From assembly GCA_033856025.1 (NCBI GenBank), contig JAWVFQ010000037.1, positions 62,001 through 126,000 of the forward strand: a DNA stretch of 64,000 nt. The letters are read 5' to 3'. This document shows, piece by piece, positions 30,223 through 38,833 of the stretch (the first letter of the stretch is position 1; every line of letters starts with the position of its first letter). The DNA is from AC-38 sp033856025 (GTDB taxonomy: Bacteria; Actinomycetota; Thermoleophilia; Solirubrobacterales; Solirubrobacteraceae). Under the pieces are notes generated by a model. The model had not been told where the DNA came from. It made no database searches and was given only the letters and a program-made list of their open reading frames with translations. Made by a program: the position numbers and the translations under genes.

Positions 30223-33156
30223 TCAGCGCAGGACGAAGGTCGCGGAGCGTGCGCGGGCGCGCCCGCGCTCCTGGTTGCCCGCCCCGTCGCGGCCCACCAC
30301 CCACAGGTGGTAGCGGCCCCGCGGCAGCCGGACGGACTTGGTGAAGCGCCAGCGCGCCGCCCCGGACGCGCGCAGCAGGATCGGGCGCGCGCAGCGCCGG
30401 CGCGCGGACAGGCGGCCGTTGGCCTGGAGGTAGCGACACCCGCCGCGCACGGCGCGGTAGACCGCCACGTAGACACGGCGCACCGCTCCGGCGCCACGCG
30501 CCCCGCAGCCGCGGTCACGCGACGTCCCGGACGCGGTCAGCCGCGTGCGGCCGGTCCGCAGGGAGCGCCGCGCGATGATCGACACCGGCGCGCTGCGGTC
30601 GCTGCAGCGCGTCCCGCCGCCGGCGGGCGCCGGCGCGGCGGCCTTCTGCGCGGGACGGCACGCGTCCGACAGGTCGAGCGCGCGGCGCTCGCCGCGCGCG
30701 ATCTGGATCTGCTGCGTCGTGGTCCCGCCCGGCGACTCGCAGGTGAAGCTCCAGCTCTCCGTGCGCCCCGCGCGGAACGGCGGCTTGGGCCGGAAGGACA
30801 CGCTCCCGGTGTAGGGCTCGGTGGCGGCGAAGTTGGTCACGACCGCGACGTACTTCCCCGGGGCGGGCGTGAACTTGACCTGCTCGTAGGCCGTGGTGCC
30901 GTTCTGGGAGGCGGCGACGTGCGGGCCCACCGGGTCGCCCGCGGAGTCGGCGTGGAAGACCTCCAGGTCCCAGTCGCTGCCGGGCGTCGTCCAGTCGATC
31001 CGCACGACCACCGAGGAGTTGTCCTTGGTGGGGTCGTCGGGGACGTCGAAGACGTGCTTGTTCTGGCATGTCGGATCCGGGCTGACCGCGCCACACGGCG
31101 GAGCCGTGGCCGGGAGGCCCGAGAACTGGACCGGGTCGCTCGGCGTGCCGCTCTGCGTGCTGCCCAGGTTCTGCGCCACGAGCGGGCGCGTGGACGGGTT
31201 CACGTGCCACTCGAAGCGCCCGGACGCCGGGACCACCATCTTCGAGTCCAGCGTGTCGTGGAACTTCTGGACCGCGCCCTCGTTGCCGCGGTCGTCGAGC
31301 ACCGGCGACGTCTCGGTGTCGAAGTCCTTGTGCAGGCGCAGGGTCGCGCCGGGGGGCGCCTGGCCCTCGAGCACCGAATGGCGTGCGGCGTTGGCCGTGC
31401 TCTCGAGCGCGATGAAGTACGCCTCGCGGTTGCCCTTCCCGTCGCGCCCGCCCTCGTCGGCCTGGGGCGTCTGGCCCTCGTACTCCTTGACCATCTCTTT
31501 GTACGGCGGGTGGAAGTGCCCGGTGATGCACTCGTTGGTCTGGCGGTCGAGGTCCGTGCAGCCGATCTCGAACGTGTAGCCCAGGCCGCCCGTGACGCCG
31601 TAGCTCCAGTCCTCGGTCGTCCCGGTGGTGTCGTAGAGCTGCCAGCCGTACATGCTCAGGTAGCCGTTCTGGGCGGCCATGTCGTCACCCAGCTGCTTGA
31701 GCAGCGGCTCGTCCACCGCGAAGCCCTGCGAGGCGACGCCCGGCGGGCGCAGGACGAGGTCGGAGAAGGTGTGGTTGGTGATCAGCGTGACCACCTGGCG
31801 CTGGGACACGAGCTCGCGGATGTTCTGGGAGTCGGGCTCGGAGAACGGGCCGTCGCCGCGGTAGATCTCGCTGGTCGGGTCGGCGCTCGCGCCGTCGCCG
31901 CCCCACAGGGCGCCGTAGTTGCGGTTGGGGTCGGTCCCCACGGCGGCGAGCCCCAGCGCGGGCGCCCCGCAGGTGTGGTTGTCCGTACCGGAGATGTGGC
32001 AGTTTTTGCGCCGGTACTCGTTGGGGTGGGCGACGATGTTGGCGGTCTCGTCGTCCTCTCCGGGGTTCGGCGCTCCCCGCCCCGTCTGGGGATCGGAGGA
32101 CGCGCCGACCGTGCGCGACACGTCGAAGCCGTCGACGTTGACGACCGGGATGACCAGGGTCCGGGTGCTCTCCACCAGCCGCTTCGTGCGCGCGTCGCCG
32201 TTCTTGTAGCCGTTGACCAGGTCGTAGGCGAACTCGATCGTGTGCTCCCCCGACGGCCACTCGCGCGCGTGGTGCAGGCCCATGATCGCGAACACCGGCT
32301 TGCCGTCGGTCGCGTTGGGGTCGGTCGTGATCTCGATCCCGTTGACTGTGCGCCCCTCCCCGCTGGTGTGCGACAGGACGAGCGGCTTGACCAGCCCCGG
32401 GTTCTGCTCGGCCAGCGTCTTGAGGTCGTTCTCGTAGTCGGCCAGCGTGCGGTAGGTGGTCCGCCCGCTGGGCAGGGCCGAGGCGCGCACCTGACGGGCG
32501 AAGACCGCGTCGGCCTGGCGGTCCTGGCGCGACTGCGCGGCCAGGTCGGGGATGTCGACGGTGTAGGCGAGCCCGGCCGCGCGCAGCTTGCGCGCGTCCG
32601 CGGCGCCGTGCAGCAGGATGCCGACGAACCCGCGCCCGCCGTGCTCGGTGAAGTCGAGGCCGAGCTTCTCGAGGCGGTCCTTGCTGGCGCGGGTCGGCGT
32701 GGACACGCGGACCATCGACACCTTCTCGACCGGGCCCGAGCTGTCGACGTGGACGGCGTCGACCGTCACGTCGGCGGTCCGGCCGCCACCGTCGCGCCGG
32801 CAGGCCTGCACGTCCAGGCGGTCGCCCGCGGCGGCCAGGCCCGCGGCGACCTCGTTGGAGCCGAAGGCGGCCGAGCCGGCGACGCGGCGGCCGGTGGCGC
32901 GGTCGAAGATCGCCAGGTCCCAGTCGCCGGGCGCCGAGCCGGTCAGGCGGGCGGTCACCCAGCCGGTGGTGGGGACGGTGATGCCGCGCGTCACGACGCC
33001 GGGCCCGGCGTCCAGCGGCCGCGAGATGCAGTCGCGCGCGACCGCGGCGTCGGAGCGCACTACGGTGTCCAGCACCGGGTCCGCGACGGCGGCCGGGACG
33101 GCCACCAGCGGTGCGACGACCGCGCACAGCGCGACGGTAAAACTGCGACGAAACAC
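30223..33156 (-). CDS. Secreted M14 zinc carboxypeptidase with C-terminal Cys/Arg-rich module
   Basis: The 977-residue paralog keeps the classic M14 site. The zinc motif is HHAREWPSGEH, substrate Arg/Asn lie in VDGFDVSRT and TDPNRNYGALWGGDGAS, the third His is in LITNHTFSDLVLRPPG, and the catalytic Glu is in GLGYTFEIGCTDLD. It has a signal peptide (MFRRSFTVALCAVVAPLVAVPAAVADP), beta domains with SDWDLEVFHAD before the tail, and the same basic four-Cys C-terminal module ending RSATFVLR. The start is GTG 33156, after a GGGGGA ribosome-binding sequence. The two peptidases are adjacent, likely one mRNA, and probably digest extracellular protein. Confidence 0.9.
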   Translation of the reverse strand: MFRRSFTVALCAVVAPLVAVPAAVADPVLDTVVRSDAAVARDCISRPLDAGPGVVTRGITVPTTGWVTARLTGSAPGDWDLAIFDRATGRRVAGSAAFGSNEVAAGLAAAGDRLDVQACRRDGGGRTADVTVDAVHVDSSGPVEKVSMVRVSTPTRASKDRLEKLGLDFTEHGGRGFVGILLHGAADARKLRAAGLAYTVDIPDLAAQSRQDRQADAVFARQVRASALPSGRTTYRTLADYENDLKTLAEQNPGLVKPLVLSHTSGEGRTVNGIEITTDPNATDGKPVFAIMGLHHAREWPSGEHTIEFAYDLVNGYKNGDARTKRLVESTRTLVIPVVNVDGFDVSRTVGASSDPQTGRGAPNPGEDDETANIVAHPNEYRRKNCHISGTDNHTCGAPALGLAAVGTDPNRNYGALWGGDGASADPTSEIYRGDGPFSEPDSQNIRELVSQRQVVTLITNHTFSDLVLRPPGVASQGFAVDEPLLKQLGDDMAAQNGYLSMYGWQLYDTTGTTEDWSYGVTGGLGYTFEIGCTDLDRQTNECITGHFHPPYKEMVKEYEGQTPQADEGGRDGKGNREAYFIALESTANAARHSVLEGQAPPGATLRLHKDFDTETSPVLDDRGNEGAVQKFHDTLDSKMVVPASGRFEWHVNPSTRPLVAQNLGSTQSGTPSDPVQFSGLPATAPPCGAVSPDPTCQNKHVFDVPDDPTKDNSSVVVRIDWTTPGSDWDLEVFHADSAGDPVGPHVAASQNGTTAYEQVKFTPAPGKYVAVVTNFAATEPYTGSVSFRPKPPFRAGRTESWSFTCESPGGTTTQQIQIARGERRALDLSDACRPAQKAAAPAPAGGGTRCSDRSAPVSIIARRSLRTGRTRLTASGTSRDRGCGARGAGAVRRVYVAVYRAVRGGCRYLQANGRLSARRRCARPILLRASGAARWRFTKSVRLPRGRYHLWVVGRDGAGNQERGRARARSATFVLR

Positions 33157-33237
33157 TCAGATTCCCCCTACCTGATCAGGTCCGGACAGGCGTGAAAACG
33201 GCCCTACCCGCGATTTCTTGCGGTCAAGCCTCCCCGG

Positions 33238-34503
33238 CTAGGGACGGCCGGGGACGCGACCGCCCTCGGCGCCCGCCTCGGTGGCGGGGCCACGGGGGGC
33301 GTGGATGCCCAGGACGCGCATGGCCTTGAGGCCCAGCGAGAGCTTCTCGCGCCCGTCGCTGGACCCGACGTCCAGCCCGCTGAGCTCGCGCACGCGCTCC
33401 AGGCGGTAGCGCACGGTGTGGCGGTGCGCGAACAGGCGCTCGGCGGTCTGGGCGACGTTGCCGTCGCAGTCCAGGAAGGCCTCGATCGTGGTCACCAGGT
33501 CGGTCTCGTACTGGTCGTCGTAGGCGACCAGGGGCGCGAGCGTCTCGGAGTAGAAGCGCTGGAGCTCGTCCGGGCTCTCGCTCATGGCGGAGAGCAGCAG
33601 GCGGTAGGCGCCCGTCTCCTCGAAGGCCAGGACGCGACGGTCCTCCGGGTCGGCCTCGGCCACGTTGGCGGCCAGGAGCGCCTCGGCGCCGGCGCGCGGC
33701 AGGTCGTCGATCGAGGCCGCCGGGCGGCTGCGACCGACCGTGAAGGCGAAGCCGGTCAGGCTGGCGCCCAGCTCGCGCAGGACGGCGTCGGCCACGCGGC
33801 GCACCCGGCCCTCGTCGGGGCCCGGGACGAGGACGACGACCTCGCCGGAGGGCGCGTCGGGGCGGTCGGCCAGGGCGGCGAGCGCGGCGGGGGCCGCCGC
33901 GCGGGCGCCGCGCTCGGCCACGGCCAGCACGCGGGCGCGCCAGTCCTCCTCGGTGGGTACGAGCGGCGACGCGCGCACCACCACGACGCTGCCACCGGCG
34001 TCCAGGTCCACCGACAGCTCGCCGGCGCGGGTGCGCAGCTCCTCGTGCTCGGCGCCCCGCGTCATGAGGTCGTGCAGGAAGTCGGCGGCGGCGCGCTCGG
34101 ATGCCCGCTCGGGCGCGCGCACGCGGTCGACCTCCGAGGCGATCAGGGTGCGGACGAGTGACAGCACGACCGGCGACGGCGCGCGCGAGCGCGAGCGCAT
34201 CCGCAGGCGGCCCACGAGCTCGTCGGCGACGCGCAGCTCGAGGATCTCGATCCCCGCCCGGTCGCCGGCCAGCGACCGCTCGTCGGCCGGACTGCGTGCC
34301 GCCACCGCCAGGACGGCGCCGGAGGGGTCGGCGAGCAGCAGCGAGGCGTCCAGCGCCCGGGCGGCGGCGCGGACGATCTCGGGCAGGCCGTCGCCGCCCT
34401 CCACCGCGGCGGAGACGGCTTCGAGCGCGCCCAGATCCGATCCGTCCGGGGGCGCGTCGGCGGGCGCGGGTTCCACGCGCAGGCGCCTGGCCGGGGTGGA
34501 CAT
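33238..34503 (-). CDS. PucR-family transcriptional regulator
   Basis: The 421-residue regulator has an N-terminal sensory region (GAF-like, ARALDASLLLADPSGAVLAVAARS, about residues 45-70) and a GGDEF-like CdaR segment (LTGFAFTVGRSRPAASIDDLPRAGAEALLA). It ends with the PucR helix-turn-helix, DCDGNVAQTAERLFAHRHTVRYRLERVRELSGLDV, near residue 350. Ligand unknown. It lies upstream of the peptidase pair on the same strand with an 81-base gap, so it may control them. The ATG at 34503 lies 9 bases after TACACT. Confidence 0.87.
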   Translation of the reverse strand: MSTPARRLRVEPAPADAPPDGSDLGALEAVSAAVEGGDGLPEIVRAAARALDASLLLADPSGAVLAVAARSPADERSLAGDRAGIEILELRVADELVGRLRMRSRSRAPSPVVLSLVRTLIASEVDRVRAPERASERAAADFLHDLMTRGAEHEELRTRAGELSVDLDAGGSVVVVRASPLVPTEEDWRARVLAVAERGARAAAPAALAALADRPDAPSGEVVVLVPGPDEGRVRRVADAVLRELGASLTGFAFTVGRSRPAASIDDLPRAGAEALLAANVAEADPEDRRVLAFEETGAYRLLLSAMSESPDELQRFYSETLAPLVAYDDQYETDLVTTIEAFLDCDGNVAQTAERLFAHRHTVRYRLERVRELSGLDVGSSDGREKLSLGLKAMRVLGIHAPRGPATEAGAEGGRVPGRP

Positions 34504-34512
34504 AGCCCGCGA

Positions 34513-34518
34513 AGTGTA
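34513..34518 (-). promoter_or_regulatory. -10 box TACACT, near-leaderless
   Basis: TACACT ends 9 bases before the PucR-family ATG at 34503. Confidence 0.45.
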
Positions 34519-34539
34519 GGGCGGGGCGGGGGATCCGGC

Positions 34540-34764
34540 CTAGAGCTGGATCCGGTCCCAGAAGTAGATGACCGCGGCCCCGCCCGCGATCCCCACCGCG
34601 ACGAAGGCGGCGAGCACGTACAGGCTGAGGAACACAGCGGCCACGCGCTCCCAGGCGCGGCTGTACGCGCTCCAGGCCGGGACCAGGATCCAGGCGGTGA
34701 ACGCCGCGAGGCTGAACACCCCCGAGCAGGCGCCGACGAGGTAGGTGACCGACGTGTTGCTCAC
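34540..34764 (-). CDS. Small two-helix membrane protein, unknown
   Basis: The 74-residue protein has two hydrophobic helices (YLVGACSGVFSLAAFTAWILVPAW and VAAVFLSLYVLAAFVAVGIAGGAAVIYFW) and little else. Its GTG at 34764 overlaps the stop of the DedA-PAP2 gene as GTGA, so it is co-translated and may assist that protein. The family is not recognised. Confidence 0.7.
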   Translation of the reverse strand: MSNTSVTYLVGACSGVFSLAAFTAWILVPAWSAYSRAWERVAAVFLSLYVLAAFVAVGIAGGAAVIYFWDRIQL

Positions 34765-36350
34765 GCGTCGCCATTGTGCCGGACGAACGCGACGACCAGC
34801 CCCACGAGCCCGCAGGTGGCGAAGATCGCGGCGGCCAGGCCCCAGCCCGCCAGGACGTCGGACAGGTAGTGCGCGCGCAGGTACACCCGGCTGAGCCCGA
34901 CGAGCGCCGCCAGGACGACGGCGGCGAGGACGAAGCCGGCCCGGTAGAGGTTGCGCGGGAACGCGTAGGCGACGGTCACGGCGATGGCCACGTAGGCCAC
35001 CGAGTACGCGGCGTGGCCGGAGGGGAAGGCGGAGCCCTCGGTGCCGACCGCCGGGTGCGCCGGGCGCGGGCGGTCGACGGCGGCCTTGGCGAAGTGGACC
35101 GCCAGGACGGTGTAGGCGAAGCCGCTGGCCAGGGCCGCCGCCTCGATCGCGCGCCGCCGGGCGGCCAGGAGGGCGACGGTGACCAGGGTCGCCGCGCCGG
35201 CCGCCGGCAGCGCGCCCAGGTGGGTGATGAGCTTCATCGCGTCCTGGAGCCAGGCGGTCTTCAGCTGGGCGGCCATGTCGAAGGCGCGCGTGTCCGTGCG
35301 CAGCGTGTCGTGGCCCTGGACGAGCGCCCCCAGGCCGAAGAAGAGGTAGGCGCCGACGGCCGCGGCGGCCAGCAGCGTGGTGAGCTCGAGGCCGAGCTGG
35401 CCGGGGGTCAGGCGCTGCCAGGTGAAGCGCACGGCGGGGGCGATGCGCCGCCAGCTGGGCCGCAGGACGCGCCGGTACAGGGGGCGGACGACGCGGGCGA
35501 GCGGGCGCAGGGCGGGACGCTCGGCCTGCTCGTCGATCCAGCGCTGGGCGTTCGCGCGGTTCGCCGGGACGCGCAGGTAGCGGTAGGCGGCGATCGCCGC
35601 GATGACCAGGCCGACGGTTGCGCCGAAGGCCAGCGCCCCCTTCTTGGCCAGCGCGACCACCTGGTCGAACGACTGCCAGAAGTAGTAGCCGAGCAGGCAG
35701 AACGTGGTCGACCAGATCCCCGCGGCCAGGATGTCGTAGGGCAGGAAGGTGGACAGGCGCATGCGCGACGCGCCGGCCACGAACGGCGCGAGCGCGCGGA
35801 CGAGGCCCACGAAGCGGCCGATGAGGATCGTCGGGCCGCCGTGGCGGTGCAGGAAGCCCTCCACCTGCTCCAGGCGCTGCTCGGTGATCCGCACGCGCGG
35901 GCCGTGCCTGACCAGGAAAGCACGGCCCAGGCGGCGGCCGAGCAGGAAGGAGACGGTGTCGCCCGCGAACGCGCACACCCAGACCAGGCCGATCAGGACG
36001 ATGACGTCGATCTGGCCCTGGCCGGCGACGACGCCGCCCACGATCACGACGGTCTCGCCCGGGGCGACGAGGCCGACGAAGGCGCCGGTCTCCAGGAACG
36101 CCATGACGCCGACGAGGATGTACGTGTAGGGGCCGAGCGCCTGGCCGACGTCCTTGACGACCTGGTCGATCGGCGGGGGATGGACGACGCCCGAGCCGTA
36201 GACGGCCAGCCCGACGGCGGCCACGGCGCCGAGGATCCGGTTCTCGTTGGTCGCCGACCGCCAGCGCCAGACGATGAACGCGCCGAGCAGGACGGCCAGC
36301 GTCAGCGGCCCGGGGCGGATCGCGGCCAGGGGCAGCGGGGGTGAGATCAC
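34761..36350 (-). CDS. DedA - PAP2 fusion membrane phosphatase
   Basis: The 529-residue protein joins two lipid-related domains. Residues about 75-250 are a DedA (VTT/SNARE-associated) transporter (FLETGAFVGLVAPGETVVIVGG, FVGLVRALAPFVAGASRMRLSTFLPYD), a family linked to undecaprenyl phosphate and phospholipid flipping. Residues about 330-520 are a PAP2 phosphatase with the three motifs KAAVDRPRP, FPSGHA and SRVYLRAHYLSDVLAGW. A natural reading is dephosphorylation of undecaprenyl diphosphate or phosphatidyl phosphates plus transbilayer movement in one chain. The GTG at 36350 overlaps the ispE stop as GTGA. Confidence 0.88.
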   Translation of the reverse strand: MISPPLPLAAIRPGPLTLAVLLGAFIVWRWRSATNENRILGAVAAVGLAVYGSGVVHPPPIDQVVKDVGQALGPYTYILVGVMAFLETGAFVGLVAPGETVVIVGGVVAGQGQIDVIVLIGLVWVCAFAGDTVSFLLGRRLGRAFLVRHGPRVRITEQRLEQVEGFLHRHGGPTILIGRFVGLVRALAPFVAGASRMRLSTFLPYDILAAGIWSTTFCLLGYYFWQSFDQVVALAKKGALAFGATVGLVIAAIAAYRYLRVPANRANAQRWIDEQAERPALRPLARVVRPLYRRVLRPSWRRIAPAVRFTWQRLTPGQLGLELTTLLAAAAVGAYLFFGLGALVQGHDTLRTDTRAFDMAAQLKTAWLQDAMKLITHLGALPAAGAATLVTVALLAARRRAIEAAALASGFAYTVLAVHFAKAAVDRPRPAHPAVGTEGSAFPSGHAAYSVAYVAIAVTVAYAFPRNLYRAGFVLAAVVLAALVGLSRVYLRAHYLSDVLAGWGLAAAIFATCGLVGLVVAFVRHNGDA

Positions 36351-37234
36351 GCTTCGCGCACCTTGCCGAAGCCGGCGGGCGCGGGGGCGGCGGTCCGGGC
36401 CTTGGGCCAGCTTTGGGCGAGCTCCTCGGCGGCCCGCGAGTCGGTGAAGAGGGCGACGACGGTGGGGCCGGAGCCGGAGACGAGGGCGGCGTCCGCGCCG
36501 GCGGCGCGGGCGGCGGCGAGCGCGTCGTCGATCGGCGGGTGCAGCGAGCGCGCCGCGTCCTGGAGGTCGTTGTGGACGAGCTCCGCGGGCAGCCCTCCCG
36601 CCCCCAGCGCCGCCTCGACCTCGCCGCGCCGCAGCGCGAGCCCGTCCGCCGGCCGCGCGAGTCCCAGCCGGTCGGCCTCCGCGTACACCTCGGCCGTGGA
36701 GAGCCCGGCCGGCGCGGGCAGCGTCACGAAGGTCCAATCCGCGTGGCTCGCCGGTCCGCTCCGGGCCAGCGCCGGGCCGGGGAGCGTGGCCACGTCCTCG
36801 CCGGCGCCTGTCACGAGAGTCGCTTGGGAGTGCAGCAGGGCGGGCACGTCGGCGCCGATCCGGGGGGCGATCCTGGCGATTCGGGGGTCGTCGGGGTGGC
36901 CGGCGGCGTGGGCGGCCAGGCGCAGGGCGGCCGCGGCGTCGCTGGACCCGCCACCCATCCCCGCGGCCACGGGCACGCGCTTGTCGATGGTCAGGCGGTG
37001 GTGTCCCCCGCCGGCGGCTTCGCGGTAGGCGCGCAGCGCCCGGGCGGCCAGGTTCTCTCCCTCCACCCCCGGGCACACGACCTCGTCCGCCGCGGCCGGC
37101 TGGAGCGTCAACTCGTCGGCCAGGTCCAGCGGCTGGATCACCGTGACCAGCTCGTGCAGACCGTCGTCACGGACGGGTCCGAGATAGAGGCAGAGGTTGA
37201 CCTTGCCCGGCGCCGCGGCGGCGAGGCGGGTCAC
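36347..37234 (-). CDS. ispE: 4-diphosphocytidyl-2-C-methyl-D-erythritol kinase
   Basis: IspE phosphorylates CDP-ME in the non-mevalonate isoprenoid pathway. The 295-residue GHMP kinase has APGKVNLCLYLGPVRDDGLHEL (substrate), the ATP loop PVAAGMGGGSSDAAAALRL and the C-terminal glycine motif ALVSGSGPTVVALF. The GTG at 37234 directly precedes VTRLAAAAPGKVN and lies 22 bases after rsmA; the longer frame is a shadow. It continues the metG-tatD-rsmA cluster. Confidence 0.93.
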   Translation of the reverse strand: MTRLAAAAPGKVNLCLYLGPVRDDGLHELVTVIQPLDLADELTLQPAAADEVVCPGVEGENLAARALRAYREAAGGGHHRLTIDKRVPVAAGMGGGSSDAAAALRLAAHAAGHPDDPRIARIAPRIGADVPALLHSQATLVTGAGEDVATLPGPALARSGPASHADWTFVTLPAPAGLSTAEVYAEADRLGLARPADGLALRRGEVEAALGAGGLPAELVHNDLQDAARSLHPPIDDALAAARAAGADAALVSGSGPTVVALFTDSRAAEELAQSWPKARTAAPAPAGFGKVREA

Positions 37235-37256
37235 CGGCCGGGCCCGTGGCGACGCC

Positions 37257-38087
37257 TCATGCGAGCCGCTCCGCGAGGTCGCGGAAGTCCTCGGGCGCCA
37301 GGCGCTCGGCGCGCTCGTCCTCCGGGCGGCCCATGTCGGCCAGGGCACGGCGCGCGCGGTCCCGGACGTCCGCGGCCGCGCCCGGCGCGAGGGACAGCGA
37401 CCGCGGCAGCGCCTTGCGCCGGTGGGCGAACGCGGCCTGGACCAGCCGGCGCAGCTCGGGCGGCGCGGCGGGCCCGTGGCGCTCCAGGCCGACCAGGACC
37501 GAGTCGACGTTGGGCACCGGCGAGAACACGTTCCGGGAGACCGGCCGCAGGACGCGGACGTCGGCGGCGAGCTGCGCCAGGACGGACGGGACGCCGTAGG
37601 CGGACGTCCCGGGGCGCGCGGCCAGCCTTTCCCCCACCTCGCGCTGGGCCATCGCCACCCAGCGCCGCGCCCCCGGGAGCTCCTCGAGCGTGCGCAGGAT
37701 CGCGCCCGCGGCGATCCCGTACGGGAGGTTGGCCACCACCTTGTCCGGGGCCGGGTCCAGCGCCGCCAGGTCCAGCGTCATCGCATCGGCGACGTGCAGC
37801 GTCGCGTTGTCGTACGGGGCCAGCGCGTCGCGCAGCGCCGGCTCCAGCCGTGGGTCGACCTCGACCACGTGGACGTGTCCCACGCGCGCGGCGAGGTGCT
37901 CGGAGAGCACTCCGAGCCCGCCCCCGATCTCCAGCACCACGTCGTCGGGGGCCAGCCGCGCCGCGCGCTCGATGACGCCGAGCACGTTGGAGTCGACGAG
38001 GAAGTTCTGTCCCAGCTCCCGGTTGGGCCGGATCCCGAACTGCCTCATGCGGCGCAGGCTGGGCTGGGTGGGGAGCTCGGCCGTCAC
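37257..38087 (-). CDS. rsmA: 16S rRNA (adenine1518-N6/adenine1519-N6)-dimethyltransferase
   Basis: RsmA (KsgA) dimethylates the two adenines in helix 45 of 16S rRNA. The 276-residue protein shows RELGQNFLVDSNVL, SAM motif I DDVVLEIGGGLGVLSEHLA, VVEVDPRLEPAL, motif IV VVANLPYGIAAGAI and the C-terminal FSPVPNVDSVLV. Two GTG codons in a row (38090, 38087) may start it; the second overlaps the tatD stop as GTGA, as in many pairs here, so I use it. Confidence 0.93.
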   Translation of the reverse strand: MTAELPTQPSLRRMRQFGIRPNRELGQNFLVDSNVLGVIERAARLAPDDVVLEIGGGLGVLSEHLAARVGHVHVVEVDPRLEPALRDALAPYDNATLHVADAMTLDLAALDPAPDKVVANLPYGIAAGAILRTLEELPGARRWVAMAQREVGERLAARPGTSAYGVPSVLAQLAADVRVLRPVSRNVFSPVPNVDSVLVGLERHGPAAPPELRRLVQAAFAHRRKALPRSLSLAPGAAADVRDRARRALADMGRPEDERAERLAPEDFRDLAERLA

Positions 38088-38833
38088 CACCCGAACACCT
38101 CGGCGGCGTTGCGCTCGACGGTCGCCTCCAGCTGCTCGTAGGTGACGCCGCGGACCTCGGCCAGCGTTCGGGCCGTGTGGACCACGTGGGCGGGCTCGTT
38201 CGCCTGGCCGCGAATCGGCTGCGCGGCCAGGTAGGGCGCGTCGGTCTCCACGAGCAGGCGCGCCTCGGGGACGCGCTGCGCCGCCGCGCGCAGGTCACCC
38301 GCGCTGGGATAGGTGACGTTGCCCGCGAATGAGATCCAGTGGCCCCGCTCCAGGCACGCGTCGAGGTGGTCCACGAGCGAGAAGCAGTGCATGACGGTGG
38401 GGTGCCCGGGCGCGTGGGCGTCCAGGAGCGCGAGCGTCTCGTCCGCCGCCTCGCGCGTGTGGATGACCAGCGGCTTGCAGGTCTCGCGGGCCAGCTCCAT
38501 CTGGGCCACGCAGGCGCGCTCCATGTCCGGGCGGGGCGCGTAGTCGCGCTTGAAGTCCAGCCCCGTCTCGCCGATCGCGGCGCAGCGCTCGTGGGCGGCC
38601 AGCGCGGCCAGCTCGGCCAGGTCGTTGTCGTCCCAGCCGGTGCTCATGGTCGGGTGGCGTCCGATCCCGGCGTGGACCTGGGGGAACGCCTCGGCGGCGG
38701 CGAGCGCCGCGCGGCACGAGGTGCCGTCCATCCCGATCGCCAGCACGCGCCGGACGCCCGCCCGGTCGGCGTCGGCGATCAGGTCCGCGTCGGGGCGCTC
38801 GCAGGCGTCCAGGTGGGCGTGGGTGTCGATCAT
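38084..38833 (-). CDS. tatD: TatD-family metal-dependent DNase
   Basis: The 249-residue TIM barrel has the TatD signatures MIDTHAHLDACE (HxH), the bridging Glu in AIGETGLDFKRDY, histidines in PLVIHTREAADETLALL and VMHCFSL, and the terminal Asp in LLVETDAPYLAAQPIRGQANEPAHV. TatD enzymes are 3'-5' exonucleases or D-aminoacyl-tRNA deacylases. The ATG overlaps the metG stop as ATGA. In mycobacteria an rpf gene sits between tatD and rsmA; here none does. Confidence 0.93.
   Translation of the reverse strand: MIDTHAHLDACERPDADLIADADRAGVRRVLAIGMDGTSCRAALAAAEAFPQVHAGIGRHPTMSTGWDDNDLAELAALAAHERCAAIGETGLDFKRDYAPRPDMERACVAQMELARETCKPLVIHTREAADETLALLDAHAPGHPTVMHCFSLVDHLDACLERGHWISFAGNVTYPSAGDLRAAAQRVPEARLLVETDAPYLAAQPIRGQANEPAHVVHTARTLAEVRGVTYEQLEATVERNAAEVFGW

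Noticed and set aside
27107..30313. A 1068-codon plus-strand open frame opposite the M14 peptidase gene
   Set aside because: It is an antisense shadow caused by GC-rich codon structure. The minus strand has the signal peptide, zinc motifs and stop/start signals.
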